Assembly: GCA_003483645.1 (NCBI GenBank)
Contig: DMYM01000488.1
Location: 1 to 6,427 of the forward strand
Reading direction: 5' to 3'
Length of the DNA stretch: 6,427 bases
From: Verrucomicrobiales bacterium
GTDB lineage: Bacteria > Verrucomicrobiota > Verrucomicrobiia > Verrucomicrobiales > Akkermansiaceae
How positions within the stretch are numbered: the stretch's first letter is position 1; every line of letters begins with the position of its first letter. Positions 1-6,275 of the stretch are shown one piece after another. The notes beneath the pieces are model-generated. The model did no database searches and was not told the DNA's origin. It was given only the letters and a program-made list of their open reading frames with translations. The position numbers and the translations under genes were made by a program.

Positions 1-1
1 G

Positions 2-211
2 GGCGGCAATGGCGGTTGCTGTCGCCGTGCGAACGAAGTGGCGTCGTGGAATGGATTTCATGATAAACAATTCTGGAGTATCGATCCGATCTTGTTGAGC
101 CGGCAGGGCATGATTGCGCAAGCGCTGACCAGGGTGTCGATTCTTGGTGCCATAGCTAAAGAGATATCAAAGGAATTCTCACAATGCCACCCCGCTATTG
201 ATCAGTGCGCC
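2..211 (+). CDS. Possible 3' end of an unrecognised protein (5' end outside window)
   Basis: The frame starting at base 2 stays open for 69 codons from the window edge to a TGA at 209-211, so it could be the C-terminus of a gene that begins upstream. The predicted tail has an ordinary mixed composition: a Gly/Cys/Arg-rich start, a tryptophan-containing middle (FHDKQFWSIDP), and a helix-like stretch (GMIAQALTRVSILGAIAKEI). I recognise no family. About 57% of codons end in G or C, which is weak for a GC-rich genome, and several minus-strand frames are also open for about 45-55 codons here, so coding potential is not established. If real, it converges on the esterase gene, with 84 bp between the two stops. 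It could equally be non-coding. Confidence 0.3.
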
Positions 212-263
212 TGAGGCAGATAAGGGAGGGGGAGATCTTTTCCCTGCGGATCCGGTGTGCCAT

Positions 264-275
264 GGAGCATGCTCC
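264..275. repeat. Perfect 12-bp palindrome in the convergent gap
   Basis: GGAGCATGCTCC is a perfect dyad 20 bases past the esterase stop codon (TAA on the minus strand, 296-298). It has no loop and no following T-run on either strand, so it is a poor intrinsic terminator. It could be a protein-binding dyad or chance. The rest of 212-295 shows nothing else I can name. Confidence 0.25.
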
Positions 276-295
276 CTTCATTCAGGATTTCCCGG

Positions 296-2629
296 TTACC
301 TCTCTCCATTGGCAACCCAGTCCTTCAGGTATTGCTGATCCTCTTCGCTCAGCGAATCAACCGGGACAATGAACTCCCTTTTGTCATGACGGACGAGGTG
401 CACCTTGTTTCCCGAAACGGAAACCGTCCTGGCCTTGATCTTGGTGCCGGACTTGTTGGTAAAGACCCTTAGGGGCCCGGCATTTTCCAGTCCCTGCTCG
501 CACCAGCAGGGAAGCGCCTGGAGGGGAGTGTCAGGTCCCTTGTACTGAACGCTCAGGGCTTCCTGGCCACTGCCTTCGAAGAAGAGGACGTCGATCTTTC
601 TCCATCCCTTGCGAAGCTGAAGTTCGCCAGACTTCGTGACGGGCGGATGAATTCCATTGTTGTCAACCACCAGCTCTCCATCCACGAGCAATGCGCTTCC
701 GTCATCGCTGGTGGTCTGGAAGGTGTAGAGTCCGGGTTCCCTGACATCGAGATACCCTGTAAAGGTCAGGGCGTAACCATCCGCTCTGTCAGCCATCGTC
801 AGGTTGAAGTCATCGGCAATGCCCGTCTTGATGGCCTCGATAGTGTCAAAATCGGGTAAAGCGGCCCAGGATCCCTCATAATACTTGTAGCTGACTCCCA
901 GGTTGAGAGTTTTGGTCCCATGCTTGCGTGGTTCAGCACTGCTGAAGGTTGCCTCGGCAACACTGCTCATGACGCCATCGCCCCTGTAGAACCTGGCGCG
1001 GATGGCAGTGGTCTTGCTGATCTCAATGGGGTTGGTGTAGACCGGTGATGTTTTGTCCGGCAGGGAACCATCGAGTGAATAGTGGATGTTCCCGTCGCCT
1101 TCCATTGCTTTCAGTGTGATGGTGGAGGATTTCTTGAAGAGCCTCTTTCCGCCGATTTCCGGGGCACTGCTGCCGGTCCGGAACGGAAAGGCCGGGAGTC
1201 CGACCCTGTTCTGCAGGGTGGTGTTGGACAAATGGTGCCAGCCGAGACGGACCAGAGAAGGCTTGGGAACCTTCTTGCTTGCCACCAGCACGGTCTCGCC
1301 ATCAATCAAGGCCTTGGCCGGGAAGAACTTTCCATCTCCGGCGATCTCGAAGCCACTGATCGGCTCATTGTTTCGCGCTCTCAAACCGGAACCGACATTG
1401 TCAAAGCTCACCCTGATCATGTGTCCCTCGACCTTCATCGACTTGAAGGTTGGGCCGCTGAAAGCGATATTCCGCCCGTAGTCCTTGGCGAGGGCCCAGC
1501 GGGCCAGGCGCTCGCCGACTCCGCGTTTGTCCCGGGGGTGAACCGGGTCTCCGCCGATATCGTTGGTGGAGACAATTCCCGTATTCCTGACGCTGAGGGT
1601 GCGGGCCTGCGCTTCCCAGAACAGCGGCAGAGGGTCTCCCAGCCCGGGAGCCAATTGCACGAGGTAGAAGGGGAAATCACCCTGTTTCCAGATCTGTCGC
1701 CAGGAATCGATCAGGGCCTTCTGTTTATCGAAGTAATTCGCCCGGTCTCCTGCCCAGAAATTCGTCTCCCCCTGGTACCAGATCGCCCCGCGAATTCCAT
1801 AGGGGATGACCGGGGCGATCATCCCGTTATACCAGAAGGCCTGCCCCGAATGCGGCGAAAACTGTTCAATGGGCATTCCACCCACCGCCGCCGCGATCAG
1901 CCCGACGGTGACGTCGAGATCCTTGACAAGTTTCCGGCCAAAGAAGAACCCGGTGCCGGAAAAACCGGCAGCCGTCGTGGGAGAGGACACCGCCCATGTC
2001 CCGTTGACATCCGGTATCGGAGCCCGCTGCCAGGTGGTGGCGACCTTGAACAGACGCAGCTTTGGGTTGTTGGCGGAGGCCAGCTCCTGCTGGTAGTCAA
2101 GAACACCTTTCCACCATGCTGCTCCGTTCATCAGGCCGACAGGAACCTCCATGTTCGATTGCCCCGAGCACAACCATACCTCTCCTGCCATCACGTTGTT
2201 GAAAGTGACCGCATTGTTGCCGGTCACGGCCATCACGTAGGGGCCGCCGGCCTTGAGCACAGGCAATTCACACCTCCATTTTCCGCCACCGTCGGCGGTG
2301 GTGTCGACCTTGATGTCGAGGCCCCTGCCTTTCAACGTGAGGGTAAGTTTCTCTCCCGCATCAGCCCAGCCCCAGACCGGCAACTTCATTCCACGCTGAA
2401 GGACCATGTGGTCACCGAATATTCGCGGCAGGCGGACATCGGCATCAGCCGGGATGCTCACCATGGTCATGACGACAATAAAAAAGAGAGCCTTCAGGGA
2501 ATTGGAGTGAGAGAGAATCCCTGTCCGGGAGCTTTCGATAAAAGTCCGGAGCCGAATGCCAGGAAGTCTCAAATGGATGATGAATGAATTGGTCATGGCC
2601 TCTACGAACAAAGATGAAGACAGGCCCAT
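296..2629 (-). CDS. Secreted sialate O-acetylesterase-like (SASA/SGNH) protein with chitobiase-like, PA14 and SHD1 domains
   Basis: The product (777 aa) probably hydrolyses acetyl esters on carbohydrates outside the cytoplasm. A hydrophobic stretch at about residues 46-58 before an ADA site suggests a signal peptide. The N-terminal beta domain (65-150) has the family-typical GDHMVLQR and PVWGWA segments. The SGNH/SASA core follows: GEVWLCSGQSNME with nucleophile Ser158, a VGG turn near 249-251, WYQGETN at 284-290, and the Asp361/His364 pair in DPVHPRDK. The family core ends near 486. Added beyond it are a chitobiase/hexosaminidase C-terminal-like segment (about 495-562, HYSLDGSLP), a PA14-like domain (about 580-700, TSDDGSALLVDGE) that may bind glycans, and an SHD1 domain (720-772, VPVDSLSEEDQQYL). 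Typical family members are about 480-650 aa. The start is uncertain: ATG 2629 has no clear Shine-Dalgarno, and ATG 2596 has only GAGG two bases before it; both leave an unusually long basic leader. The family call is firm; sialic acid as the actual substrate is not shown. Confidence 0.9.
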   Translation of the reverse strand: MGLSSSLFVEAMTNSFIIHLRLPGIRLRTFIESSRTGILSHSNSLKALFFIVVMTMVSIPADADVRLPRIFGDHMVLQRGMKLPVWGWADAGEKLTLTLKGRGLDIKVDTTADGGGKWRCELPVLKAGGPYVMAVTGNNAVTFNNVMAGEVWLCSGQSNMEVPVGLMNGAAWWKGVLDYQQELASANNPKLRLFKVATTWQRAPIPDVNGTWAVSSPTTAAGFSGTGFFFGRKLVKDLDVTVGLIAAAVGGMPIEQFSPHSGQAFWYNGMIAPVIPYGIRGAIWYQGETNFWAGDRANYFDKQKALIDSWRQIWKQGDFPFYLVQLAPGLGDPLPLFWEAQARTLSVRNTGIVSTNDIGGDPVHPRDKRGVGERLARWALAKDYGRNIAFSGPTFKSMKVEGHMIRVSFDNVGSGLRARNNEPISGFEIAGDGKFFPAKALIDGETVLVASKKVPKPSLVRLGWHHLSNTTLQNRVGLPAFPFRTGSSAPEIGGKRLFKKSSTITLKAMEGDGNIHYSLDGSLPDKTSPVYTNPIEISKTTAIRARFYRGDGVMSSVAEATFSSAEPRKHGTKTLNLGVSYKYYEGSWAALPDFDTIEAIKTGIADDFNLTMADRADGYALTFTGYLDVREPGLYTFQTTSDDGSALLVDGELVVDNNGIHPPVTKSGELQLRKGWRKIDVLFFEGSGQEALSVQYKGPDTPLQALPCWCEQGLENAGPLRVFTNKSGTKIKARTVSVSGNKVHLVRHDKREFIVPVDSLSEEDQQYLKDWVANGER

Positions 2630-2697
2630 TGGGCAACAAGATTCAGAGGAAATGACGTCCTTTGGTTGATCTTACGATGACGATGCGCGATTTTCTG

Positions 2698-2708
2698 CAT
2701 GACTCATG
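2698..2708. promoter_or_regulatory. 11-bp dyad upstream of the esterase gene, possible operator
   Basis: CATGA-C-TCATG is a perfect odd palindrome about 70-100 bp upstream of the candidate esterase starts, in the lower-GC half of the 2630-2857 gap. Position and symmetry are compatible with a regulator site, but no convincing -35/-10 pair is visible and an 11-bp dyad can arise by chance. Confidence 0.15.
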
Positions 2709-2745
2709 AACTCGATCACCAGGTTTCAGTCAGTTATCTGGCCTT

Positions 2746-2773
2746 GATTCCCTCCGCCGGAGACCGGGGAATC
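2746..2773 (-). terminator. Stem-loop between the peptidase and esterase genes, weak terminator candidate
   Basis: GATTCCC (2746-2752) pairs perfectly with GGGAATC (2767-2773), and an inner TCC-GCC-GGA (2753-2761) can pair as well. It lies about 85 bp past the peptidase stop codon on the minus strand. No U-tract follows on either strand, so it is not a classical intrinsic terminator; it may be an attenuator or an RNA 3'-end structure. The rest of the 2630-2857 gap has no gene that I can support. Confidence 0.3.
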
Positions 2774-2857
2774 CCTGCCGGGCGCTTCAGGCAACCGAGT
2801 CATTTTGGCGACCAGGTGATGGAGGGGTGCCTGGGTAGAAACGGGGGTCCTGCGGGA

Positions 2858-4393
2858 TCACTTCCGCGCCCTTGCCATCTTCACGGCCTCGAAGGCATTG
2901 ATCAGGCCGTGGCCGGTCTGGAAATCGAACCCTTCATCGGCCACGTCGGTGGCGGTGCTGATGATGATCTGGCGGGTTTCCCAGGGTTTCAGTTCGGGAT
3001 TGGCGGAGAGCATGAGGGCGATGGTGCCGCAGAACATGGGACCGGCGAAGGAGTTGCCGCCGCAGGTGGTGGTGGGTCGTCCCCCCGAGGGGGGGAGGAG
3101 GGGCACCTGGAAATTGAAGGCGCAGACTTCCGGCTTGTTGACCCGTCCCTCGCGGTAGTGTTCGGTCTTCCATTCGACCGGGCCCTGGCTGGAAAAGGGG
3201 GTCCGGCTCAGGTCGCGCTGCACGCCCGCCGCCGCGAAGACGGCGTGGGGGATGTCCTCGGGGACGCGCATCTGGACCGGGATGGGCTGGTCCCGGGCGA
3301 AGTTGCCCGCCCCGGAGACGAAATGCACCCCGCAGAAGGCCCCGTGCTCCATCAGCTTGCGCCAGTGCGAGCGGTAGTTGCCCAGGTTGGGGCGGGAGAA
3401 GCTCATGCTGTAGGTGTCGGCCCCCTGCTCGATGGCCCACTGCACGGCCTGCTCGATGTTACTCACGGCGATGACCCCGGCCCACCTTGAATCCGGGGCC
3501 AGGCCCGGTTGCACCGGGTAGCCCTCCGAACCGCGGCCGCAGATGATGGAGACGCACTGGTGTCCGTGCAGGACCGAGGGGAGGGGGCGGCCGGGCGGCA
3601 GGGTGCGGCGGGTCAGGTTGCCGGTGGCGCGGGTGAAATCGTAACCATGGAGGTCGTCCACCAGTCCATTGCCATCATCGTCCCGGCCGTTCTCTTTCTC
3701 GCCGGGGTTGCGATGGAGAGTCCCGTCGATCCAGGGGGAGGGGATGAAATTTCCATCGTGGATCACGTTGAGGGTGCCTTTCCCGGTGACCCCGAGCTCC
3801 TTCCAGACCCGCCCGACCTTCAGTTTCCCGATGTACCAGAGGGGATCGTTCCGAGCGGGGTCGAAGGGGTCCAGCTCGAGGGTAGCGGGAGTCCCGGCCT
3901 TGCCTATGCCTGCTGGGTTCTCCTGCGCCGGTGGAGAATTGAACCGGCGGACCGGTCCCCCGTGAAAGATCTTCTTCACCCCGGGGACGGCCTTCAGTTT
4001 CTCCACGCCCCTGGTGGTGGTGATACAGGTAAAGCCATTGACGATCCAGGTGTGTTGCGGGGGTGAAATGGTCCCGGCTTCGACAAGAATGCCGAGTTGT
4101 TCCTGCGCGGCCTTCCGGGAGGATTCGCTGGCGGCTTTCAGGGCGGCGAGCACCTGGGCACGCAGCTTTGTCCGGCCGGTTCCGTCGAACTCCTTCGCAC
4201 GGCGTAGGAAGGCGGTGCCGTTCCCCAGGAACTGCTTCTCAAACCAGACCACGGCCCGGATCCGGTTTTCCGGGTTGGTCTTTTGGAATCGCGGATCGAC
4301 CCATACCCCGTCCCCGGGAAGGGATTCCATTTCCAGTTGCGCCTGGCAATTGAGCGCGCAGGCAAGGAATGCGAAGACTCCGAGACGGTTCAT
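2858..4393 (-). CDS. Secreted subtilisin-like serine peptidase (S8 family) with N-terminal propeptide
   Basis: The product (511 aa from ATG 4393) is an exported endopeptidase. Residues 1-18 (MNRLGVFAFLACALNCQA) form a signal peptide with a likely cut after QA. Residues about 43-147 resemble an I9-type inhibitory propeptide, with a WIVNGF segment and a PGVKKIFHG end. The catalytic domain contains Asp213 (GKGTLNVIHDG), the acidic loop typical of many subtilases (NGRDDDGNGLVDD then GYDF, 235-253), His276 in HGHQCVSIICG, oxyanion Asn364 in SGAGN, FSSQGP near 400, and Ser448 in GGNSFAGP. The usual HGTHVAG and GTSMAAP are altered, but triad residues are kept. At least six cysteines (280, 285, 354, 424, 444, 455) lie near active-site motifs, which suggests disulphides. 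An in-frame TTG at 4405 would add four residues; ATG gives the better signal peptide. Neither has a clear Shine-Dalgarno. The esterase gene lies 228 bp downstream on the same strand. Confidence 0.9.
   Translation of the reverse strand: MNRLGVFAFLACALNCQAQLEMESLPGDGVWVDPRFQKTNPENRIRAVVWFEKQFLGNGTAFLRRAKEFDGTGRTKLRAQVLAALKAASESSRKAAQEQLGILVEAGTISPPQHTWIVNGFTCITTTRGVEKLKAVPGVKKIFHGGPVRRFNSPPAQENPAGIGKAGTPATLELDPFDPARNDPLWYIGKLKVGRVWKELGVTGKGTLNVIHDGNFIPSPWIDGTLHRNPGEKENGRDDDGNGLVDDLHGYDFTRATGNLTRRTLPPGRPLPSVLHGHQCVSIICGRGSEGYPVQPGLAPDSRWAGVIAVSNIEQAVQWAIEQGADTYSMSFSRPNLGNYRSHWRKLMEHGAFCGVHFVSGAGNFARDQPIPVQMRVPEDIPHAVFAAAGVQRDLSRTPFSSQGPVEWKTEHYREGRVNKPEVCAFNFQVPLLPPSGGRPTTTCGGNSFAGPMFCGTIALMLSANPELKPWETRQIIISTATDVADEGFDFQTGHGLINAFEAVKMARARK
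3081..3095. repeat. C6-GA-G7 inverted homopolymer tract inside the peptidase gene
   Basis: On the plus strand six C, then GA, then seven G. On the coding strand this reads C7-TC-G6 and encodes the PPSGG part of a proline/glycine loop just before the catalytic-serine segment. The tract could form a strong hairpin in DNA or mRNA and is prone to slippage. A one-base change would remove Ser448 from the frame. Confidence 0.7.
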
Positions 4394-4517
4394 TGCGCAA
4401 GGCAATCAGATCCGGAATCACAATTCCAGAGCGCAGGATGGATTCTCCAGAATGAGGCCAAGGGGAGCGGGGACCAGGATGTTCGAAATCAGGAGTGCCC
4501 ACTCGACGGTCTGAGTG
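4394..4517. promoter_or_regulatory. Divergent intergenic region between the peptidase and the RTX-like gene
   Basis: About 120 bp separates two divergently transcribed genes for exported proteins, so promoters for both should lie here or overlap the gene starts. Visible structure includes GGAAT (4414-4418) facing ATTCC (4423-4427), and ATTCT-CC-AGAAT (4442-4453). AGGAG at 4491-4495 is too far (22 bases) from ATG 4518 to be its ribosome site. I see no clear sigma-70 -35/-10 pair in either direction. Confidence 0.4.
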
Positions 4518-6209
4518 ATGACTGCTAGGGGTGCGGTGGTGAACAGAGGTGTCCCCATTTCACGACGACCCCGGGTCGCTCTCGCGGCCATGCTTCATGC
4601 CTGCTTCTGCATGGTGCAGACCGGGGCGCAGGATCTTCCCCACGACATCGATATCGGCGCTGCCCCGGAAGGGATCGTGGCCATGCCCAAGGGACTTCCG
4701 AGGGCATTCCGGCGGTTCAACCGCTACACGAAGGTCATCACCGCCAACGGGAAGGCGATCCACATCATCGCCCAGTCGCGGATCAGCGAGGGACAGATCG
4801 TGCGGGCCCGGGAGGTCCTGAGGATGTTCCTCACTGATGTGCCGGGTTCCGAATTTGGCGCTGCCAAGGCCGCGTTGGGGAACCGGATGGCTGCCAACGA
4901 GGCCATGTTGATGCTGGTCAACGGGACCCACTCGGAGGGCAATGAACCCAACCTTCCGGCCCAGCCACTCTACCAGAACGAGATGCAGGTCGAGGGACAC
5001 CGGTGGTACATCGAACAGGACTACGACCACCGCGATGCGACCTTCGAGGAGATCCTGCACCTCGTGCACGACACCGGGATCGGGGTGGACGGCCGTAATA
5101 CCCAGCCCGGGGTGCTGCCCGCCTACCAGGCGGAGATCCGCCGGGCCACCAACAATGCGATGGCGGACAACTTCCAGATCTGGCCGCTGGGTGCGCGCCG
5201 GGATCGCGAGTGGTATGACGATCTCGCGGGTGAGAACAGCCTCACGCAGGAGTATCTGGCCAGTTTGATAGACAGCTACTACGGCTTGTGGGGCGCGTGG
5301 ACAGAGAGTGCCTCCCTCGGGATGTGGGGGGAATATATTGCCAAGACCCGGGACGAGATCAGGAGGGAGGATCCCATGGGCTGGTCCCTGATGGGGAAGT
5401 TCTTTCCCGAGTATCTGACCTACGAGGCCCGGATCGACCCGGATTTCACGGGCACCTTCAGGATGACCTTTGACCGGGCCAGGGCCTATACCCACCACTC
5501 GCAGTATCTCCTGAAGGCGAGACTGGTTGGAACCCGCGATTCGAACCTGATCGGGAATGCCCGGGACAACACCCTGACCGGCAACGAGGGCAACAACATT
5601 CTCGATGGCGCGGCGGGGGAGGACACCGCGGTCTTCCGTGGCAAGCGGGCCGACTATGCTGCCACGAGGGGCGCGGGGGGACGGATTGCTCTCGTTGACA
5701 GCGTCCCCGGGCGGGACGGTTCCGATACCCTGGTTGGGGTCGAGTTCGTGAAGTTCTCGGACCGCACGGTGCCGGCAGCTCAATTGGCCGACGGTTCGAC
5801 CTCCCAGCTTGAGGCCTGGCGGGAAGAGTATTTTGCGGCCGAGACCGGCGATCCCACCCTGGAGGCGACGGTGTGGGGCAATCTTGCCGACCCGGATGGT
5901 GATGGCGTGAGAAACCTGGTCGAGTTCGCGTTCGGAAGCGATCCCCGCAGGGCCAGCAGCAGTCCGCCGATCTCCAATCTCCGGGTCGATGGTGCATCCA
6001 TCAGGCTGACGCTCAAAGGGGTCACCAGCGATCCAGGCACCACGGTGGCGGCGCAGATCTCGACTGATCTGGAGACTTGGAATGAGATCGTCGGCACGGT
6101 CGAGAACGATATCCAGGATGCGGAGGGACGCCGCACGCTCGACCTGGGCTACCCTCTTCCCGGCAATACGACCACCGGGTTCGTCCGGTTCGTGATCAGG
6201 CGGGACTGA
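4518..6209 (+). CDS. Secreted protein with uncharacterised EExxHxxH-type domain, RTX-like repeats and TSP3/EF-hand-like calcium loop
   Basis: The product (563 aa from ATG 4518) has unknown function. An arginine-rich N-terminus and a hydrophobic stretch (about 20-34) ending at QTGAQD indicate a signal peptide. Residues about 65-304 form one domain with FEEILHLVHD (Glu177, Glu178, His181, His184), many conserved-looking aromatics, and a WTESASLGMWGEY segment near 261-273. The spacing could suit metal binding, but this is not a standard HExxH zincin. Residues 344-373 hold about three degenerate RTX nonapeptides (IGNARDNTL, TGNEGNNIL, DGAAGEDTA), followed by the DSVPGRDGSDTL-VEFVKF unit often seen after RTX repeats. 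A linker leads to LADPDGDGVRNLVEFAFG (Asp458, Asp460, Asp462, Glu469), a calcium-loop signature, and the tail includes ISTDLETWNE. The start could be GTG 4515, ATG 4518, or GTG 4539 with AGGGG seven bases before it. The calcium-binding modules and export are well supported; hydrolase activity is a guess. Confidence 0.85.
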   Translation: MTARGAVVNRGVPISRRPRVALAAMLHACFCMVQTGAQDLPHDIDIGAAPEGIVAMPKGLPRAFRRFNRYTKVITANGKAIHIIAQSRISEGQIVRAREVLRMFLTDVPGSEFGAAKAALGNRMAANEAMLMLVNGTHSEGNEPNLPAQPLYQNEMQVEGHRWYIEQDYDHRDATFEEILHLVHDTGIGVDGRNTQPGVLPAYQAEIRRATNNAMADNFQIWPLGARRDREWYDDLAGENSLTQEYLASLIDSYYGLWGAWTESASLGMWGEYIAKTRDEIRREDPMGWSLMGKFFPEYLTYEARIDPDFTGTFRMTFDRARAYTHHSQYLLKARLVGTRDSNLIGNARDNTLTGNEGNNILDGAAGEDTAVFRGKRADYAATRGAGGRIALVDSVPGRDGSDTLVGVEFVKFSDRTVPAAQLADGSTSQLEAWREEYFAAETGDPTLEATVWGNLADPDGDGVRNLVEFAFGSDPRRASSSPPISNLRVDGASIRLTLKGVTSDPGTTVAAQISTDLETWNEIVGTVENDIQDAEGRRTLDLGYPLPGNTTTGFVRFVIRRD

Positions 6210-6250
6210 TAGCGTCAAGCAGCAGAATCATAGCCGTAGCAGCACTGAAT

Positions 6251-6265
6251 AATCCTCAGAGGATT
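6251..6265. repeat. 15-bp interrupted palindrome after the RTX-like gene
   Basis: AATCCTC-A-GAGGATT is perfectly symmetrical and lies about 42 bp past the stop codon at 6207-6209. As RNA it could fold with five pairs and a five-base loop. It is followed by TGCC rather than a T-run, so a terminator role is weak; a regulator site for the following frame is an alternative. Confidence 0.35.
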
Positions 6266-6275
6266 TGCCATCGAT

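Noticed and set aside
231..262. Intrinsic terminator near AGATCT and GGATCC in the convergent gap
   Set aside because: The repeats are short overlapping six-base palindromes that do not pair into a stable stem followed by a T-run.
1082..2587. A 501-codon plus-strand frame opposite the esterase gene
   Set aside because: It mirrors a clear SASA esterase on the minus strand; its translation is rich in His, Gly, Asp and Pro with no domain, as expected for a shadow frame in GC-rich DNA.
2699..3490. A 263-codon plus-strand frame starting in the gap and overlapping the peptidase
   Set aside because: Most of it lies opposite the catalytic part of the subtilase, and it is a low-complexity Gly/Ala/Asp/Val sequence with no known motif.
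3755..3757. Loss of the catalytic aspartate in the subtilase
   Set aside because: His appears in VIHDG where VIDTG is usual, but aligning without gaps from the preceding TGKG places Asp213 at the catalytic position, so the triad is likely intact.
5046..5069. Assignment of the RTX-like protein as a serralysin (M10) peptidase
   Set aside because: The RTX-type C-terminal half is suggestive, but the HExxHxxGxxH motif and Met-turn of serralysins are absent. EE-x2-H-x2-H is a different arrangement.
4560..6218. A 552-codon open frame antisense to nearly all of the RTX-like gene
   Set aside because: The plus-strand frame carries a signal peptide, RTX-like repeats and a calcium loop. The antisense product has no recognisable domain and looks like a GC-bias shadow.
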